Source: Methanobacteriota archaeon
GTDB lineage: Archaea; Thermoplasmatota; DTKX01; GCA-020343715
Assembly (NCBI GenBank): GCA_030597775.1
Contig: JAUVRF010000070.1
Coordinates: 1-7,884, forward strand
Direction: 5' to 3'
Length of the DNA stretch: 7,884 nucleotides
A model generated the notes under the pieces. The model worked only from the letters and a program-made list of their open reading frames with translations. It did not search any database and was not told the origin of the DNA. Of this stretch, positions 6,422-7,884 are shown in pieces (position 1 is the stretch's first letter; the number at the start of each line of letters is the position of its first letter). The position numbers were made by a program, and so were the translations under genes.

Positions 6422-6427
6422 TTATAT
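6422..6427 (-). promoter_or_regulatory. Candidate TATA box for the sheath gene
   Basis: On the minus strand ATATAA (in GCGATATAAG) is centred near 6424. Archaeal spacing would place transcription start at about 6398, inside the longest reading frame. That favours a leaderless GTG at 6398 or a short-leader ATG at 6383 over ATG 6416, which has no Shine-Dalgarno. The AT block at 6494-6503 read in reverse (CTATTTAATT) is an alternative that would keep ATG 6416. Confidence 0.35.
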
Positions 6428-6493
6428 CGCTTCTGGGCCCATTGCTGAGGATGAGAACGGGTATGGTGGCTGTGAGAAGGACGACCTCGCAAC

Positions 6494-6503
6494 AATTAAA
6501 TAG
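6494..6503 (+). promoter_or_regulatory. Archaeal TATA box for the Ig/CARDB protein gene
   Basis: AATTAAATAG, preceded by CAAC, is the strongest TATA-like block in this gap. It predicts transcription start near 6525 and a leader of about 43 bases before ATG 6568, close to the spacing seen for the gene at 642. TATATC at 6525-6530 is an alternative that would make ATG 6553 leaderless. Confidence 0.45.
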
Positions 6504-6528
6504 CCAGGCTCCATCTCAAAATGGTATA

Positions 6529-6545
6529 TCCGCCTTCCGGGTGGA
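6529..6545 (+). other. Small imperfect hairpin in the leader of the Ig/CARDB gene
   Basis: TCCGCC and GGTGGA can pair around a 5-base loop, with one G-U pair, just after the predicted transcription start and 22 bases before ATG 6568. It could be a leader structure or an operator half-site pair, but a 6-bp stem in GC-rich DNA may be chance. Confidence 0.2.
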
Positions 6546-6554
6546 AAAGAACAT

Positions 6555-6559
6555 GGGAG
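6555..6559 (+). promoter_or_regulatory. Shine-Dalgarno deciding ATG 6568
   Basis: GGGAG, continuing as GGGAGATG, ends 8 bases before ATG 6568. It overlaps the in-frame upstream ATG at 6553, so the upstream codon looks like part of the ribosome site rather than the start. Starting at 6568 also gives the better signal peptide. Confidence 0.5.
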
Positions 6560-6567
6560 ATGTTGTC

Positions 6568-7884
6568 ATGAGATGGAACAGGCTCGAGCTCACCGGACCC
6601 GTCCTCGCCGCGATCGCCTTGCTGGCGCTGCTCGCCCTCTCCTCGGGCGCCGCAGCGGAAGGACTTCCGACCATAACCTTCGTGTCACCGGAGGGCTGGT
6701 CATCGGGCCAGTTCACCCTCGAGGTCACGGTAACGGGCGACGTGGATCCCGGAGAGGTCTACGACGGCATCGATGAGGATGAGCCGACCACCCGGATGAC
6801 CCGCGCCGGGGGAGACACCTACACGGCCAAGGTGGACAGCGGGATCCTGGCCGATGGTCCACACACCATCACCGTCAAGGCCCTCAACTCCACGGGCCAG
6901 CCGGCAAGTGCCGACCTGGACATCGCCGTGGACAACCACTCTCCAGCCGTCTACGCCACCTCGGTGCACCAGGTCGTATCCGGGGACTACCTGTTCACCG
7001 GGACTGCCGAGGACGCGTACATCAACGAGAGCGCCGTCTACGTGATAATCGACGGCGATCGGGATGGCGCCGAGGACAACGTCATGACCCGCGTCGACGA
7101 CCACTTCGAGTTCGTGGTCGATACCACCCAGCTGACCGAGGGCGAGCACCTCTTCAGGCTCTGGGCATTCGACCTCCCGGGCAACAACAACCAGTCCTAC
7201 GCCGTCGGGATCCATGTCGACCGCACCCCGCCTGTGGTGACCATCGTCTCGGAAGGGGGCACCCACTCGGTCCAGTACAAGCTGGAGGTCACCGTCACCG
7301 ACGACCACATGGACTCCATGAGTGTGATGGTCGCCGTGGGAGATGCATCTCCCGTCGCGATGGGCGAGACCGGGGGGGGATGGGAATGGTTCCTCGAGCT
7401 CGCGGCCGTTCCCGAGGGGGAGTTGACCTTCACCGTCACCGCCCGCGACACCCTGGGCCTCGAGTCCACCCCCGTGTCCATCACCATAACCGTCGACCAG
7501 AAGGCGGACCTCGAGATCTTCGAGGTCGAGTGGACCAAGATAGTGGCCGGGGAGGGGGAGACCCTCAAGGTGGACGTGACCGTGGGGAACGTCGGCACCG
7601 AGACCGCGGTGGGCTTCGACATCTCCGTGCTATCGGAGGGCAAGACCCATGCCAGCGTCACCGATGATACCGGCCTCGTACCAGGGGAGGAGAAGGTATA
7701 CACGATCGAGTGGGAGGCGAAGAACCCTGGCAAGTGGACGATATGGGTCCAGGTGGACGTCGATGACGCCATCGACGAGTCGGACGAGACCACCAACCAG
7801 CTAAGCGAGGATGAGACCCTGGATATCAAGGCCGCCGAGCCCGGCATGGGAGCCGCCATCCTGATCCTCGCCCTCGCGGGGGCC
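6568..7884 (+). CDS. Secreted Ig-like / CARDB surface protein (3' end beyond window)
   Basis: 439 residues are visible, with no stop before the right edge. Residues 1-30 are a signal peptide (M-R-W-N-R, an A/L-rich core, S-S-G-A-A-A before E-G-L-P). Three Ig-like domains follow at about 31-121, 126-219 and 220-310, with the motifs L-A-D-G-P-H, L-T-E-G-E-H and V-P-E-G-E-L, and the linkers V-D-N-H-S-P and V-D-R-T-P-P. Residues 312-420 match a CARDB adhesion-type domain: A-D-L-E-I-F-E-V, then V-G-N-V-G-T-E-T-A, then V-P-G-E-E-K, and the closing A-I-D-E-S-D-E-T-T-N. The last residues (G-M-G-A-A-I-L-I-L-A-L-A-G-A) begin a hydrophobic segment, presumably the C-terminal anchor. It is probably an extracellular, membrane-tethered adhesion or structural protein of the same cluster as the gene at 642. 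The ligand is unknown. The alternative start ATG 6553 would add five residues. Confidence 0.87.
   Translation, partial: MRWNRLELTGPVLAAIALLALLALSSGAAAEGLPTITFVSPEGWSSGQFTLEVTVTGDVDPGEVYDGIDEDEPTTRMTRAGGDTYTAKVDSGILADGPHTITVKALNSTGQPASADLDIAVDNHSPAVYATSVHQVVSGDYLFTGTAEDAYINESAVYVIIDGDRDGAEDNVMTRVDDHFEFVVDTTQLTEGEHLFRLWAFDLPGNNNQSYAVGIHVDRTPPVVTIVSEGGTHSVQYKLEVTVTDDHMDSMSVMVAVGDASPVAMGETGGGWEWFLELAAVPEGELTFTVTARDTLGLESTPVSITITVDQKADLEIFEVEWTKIVAGEGETLKVDVTVGNVGTETAVGFDISVLSEGKTHASVTDDTGLVPGEEKVYTIEWEAKNPGKWTIWVQVDVDDAIDESDETTNQLSEDETLDIKAAEPGMGAAILILALAGA

Larger units (their letters stand above)
6417..6567. promoter_or_regulatory. Second divergent promoter region (sheath / Ig-CARDB protein)
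   Basis: This gap of about 150 bases lies between the divergent sheath and Ig/CARDB genes. It holds AT-rich boxes at 6421-6427, 6494-6503 and 6524-6530, and a small imperfect hairpin at 6529-6545. No stable RNA is recognisable. Confidence 0.5.

Noticed and set aside
6422..6442. A seven-codon upstream reading frame (ATG to TAA on the minus strand) before the sheath gene.
   Set aside because: Its stop overlaps the probable TATA box, so it is likely not transcribed; it has no ribosome site.
5571..6503. Plus-strand open frame of 310 residues opposite the sheath gene.
   Set aside because: It is a shadow typical of GC-rich codon use; its translation is G-, H-, R- and V-rich without a recognisable domain, while the minus strand matches the sheath family throughout.

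Overview
The window reads as a piece of an archaeal chromosome, most plausibly from a Thermoplasmatota-like lineage. It is GC-rich, and TATA-like boxes sit upstream of the start codons in otherwise AT-poor gaps. Translation starts are preceded by short purine-rich Shine-Dalgarno stretches or lie close to a TATA box. Three of the four genes encode large secreted or membrane-anchored beta-sandwich surface proteins of a style common in that phylum: a signal peptide, Ig/FN3/CARDB modules, and one C-terminal membrane anchor with an Arg-rich stop and acidic tail. The lineage is inferred from style, since no marker gene is present.

Layout: (1) 1-477, minus strand, is the 5' part of a secreted protein gene that runs off the left edge. 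It has a signal peptide, an Ig-like stretch and the start of a concanavalin/LamG-like domain. (2) 478-641 is a divergent promoter region. (3) 642-5180, plus strand, encodes a 1512-residue surface protein. In order it has a signal peptide, a beta-sandwich segment, a seven-bladed FG-GAP/VCBS propeller with a calcium-type loop in every blade, the rest of the sandwich, a jelly-roll, two FN3-like domains, six Ig-like domains, a transmembrane helix and a 44-residue acidic tail. (4) 5181-5231 is a short convergent gap. (5) 5232-6416, minus strand, encodes a contractile phage-tail-type sheath protein, with no tube, baseplate, spike or ATPase gene beside it. (6) 6417-6567 is a second divergent promoter region. 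(7) 6568-7884, plus strand, is another secreted protein (three Ig-like domains, CARDB, start of a C-terminal anchor) that runs off the right edge.

Genes 1, 2 and 4 look like members of one surface-protein cluster: their signal peptides end in similar A-E-(E)-G sites, and genes 2 and 4 share an Ig repeat consensus ending in [DE]GEH plus a V-D-N-x-P-P linker. They probably act outside the cell in adhesion, matrix or glycan contact. The sheath gene is the odd one out. It lies in opposite orientation between two such genes and is, in this window, an orphan component of a contractile injection apparatus. Whether it works with the adhesins, with a distant injection-system locus, or has been co-opted cannot be decided from this sequence.

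No rRNA, tRNA, CRISPR array, insertion sequence or integrase is visible. No gene-free stretch exceeds about 165 bases.
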